NCBI GenBank assembly: GCA_023443025.1
Contig: JAEZWM010000093.1
Location: forward strand, 1 to 5,297
Length of the DNA: 5,297 nt
Reading direction: 5' to 3'
Source: Bacillota bacterium
Lineage (GTDB): Bacteria; Bacillota; Clostridia; Tissierellales; Peptoniphilaceae
The stretch's first letter is position 1; each line of letters opens with the position of its first letter. Shown here one piece after another: positions 5,221-5,297 of the stretch. Made by a program: the position numbers and the translations under genes. The notes below the pieces were generated by a model that was given only the letters and a program-made list of their open reading frames with translations, was not told the DNA's origin and did not search any database.

Positions 5221-5297
5221 ATGCGTGACATTTCAACCGTAATGGGTTTAATTTTAGATATAGCAAAAAACGATAGCAGGATAAGGGCGGTATTTCA
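5221..5297 (+). CDS. Aminoglycoside 6-adenylyltransferase-like protein (ANT(6)/AadE type), N-terminal fragment
   Basis: Only the first 25 codons are inside the window. The peptide starts MRD and continues VMGLILDIAKNDSRIRAV. This resembles the start of ANT(6)-type streptomycin adenylyltransferases, where an M-x-L-I-L-x-x-A-K-x-D-x-R-I-R-A-V pattern leads into the NGSR nucleotidyltransferase motif. That motif would lie just beyond the window edge, so the catalytic residues cannot be checked. Such enzymes are cytoplasmic and transfer AMP from ATP to streptomycin. Many chromosomal relatives in Clostridia have no proven resistance role. The gene has its own promoter and ribosome binding site and is separated from the dlt operon by a terminator and 1.2 kb, so it is a separate transcription unit. 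Another nucleotidyltransferase family is the main alternative. Confidence 0.62.
   Translation, partial: MRDISTVMGLILDIAKNDSRIRAVF

Overview
The window reads as chromosome of a low-GC Gram-positive bacterium (Bacillota). The genes are AT-rich, they use ATG starts and TAA stops, their Shine-Dalgarno sites are GGAG-like, and the products belong to a teichoic-acid pathway. A Clostridia-type anaerobe is my best guess, but the sequence does not fix the genus.

Positions 1-4041 hold the 3' part of one plus-strand operon for D-alanylation of teichoic acids: dltA (its start lies before the window), dltB, dltC, dltD, and a 48-codon gene at 3865-4011 that I identify as dltX. DltA activates D-alanine with ATP and loads it on the phosphopantetheine arm of the carrier DltC. 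The MBOAT membrane protein DltB moves it across the membrane. In the current model the acyl group passes to a tyrosine in the C-terminal motif of DltX, and the SGNH-type protein DltD then places it on lipoteichoic acid. The genes are packed with 1-nt stop/start overlaps (A/B and C/D), a 4-nt gap (B/C) and a 32-nt overlap (D/X). A strong intrinsic terminator at 4016-4041 closes the operon. dltX is unusual in being the last gene; in the operons I know it is the first, upstream of dltA.

Positions 4042-5220 form a roughly 1.2-kb stretch with no gene I can support. It is not featureless. It holds two diverged direct copies of a ~242-nt element (4076-4317 and 4606-4847, offset 530 nt), each with two conserved hairpins, a tract of degenerate 7-bp repeats and three ATTAAAC(C/T)A boxes spaced 57-59 nt apart. 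Between the copies lies a block with a nested inverted repeat (4422-4514) and an A/T-stem hairpin (4552-4595). After the second copy comes a more GC-rich hairpin-bearing block (about 4848-5062), then two further heptad-like tracts that face each other across a short AT-rich spacer.

At the right edge a sigma-A-like promoter (5155-5183) and a good ribosome binding site lead into the first 25 codons of a plus-strand gene. Its N-terminus resembles ANT(6)/AadE-type aminoglycoside 6-adenylyltransferases. The gene runs off the window.
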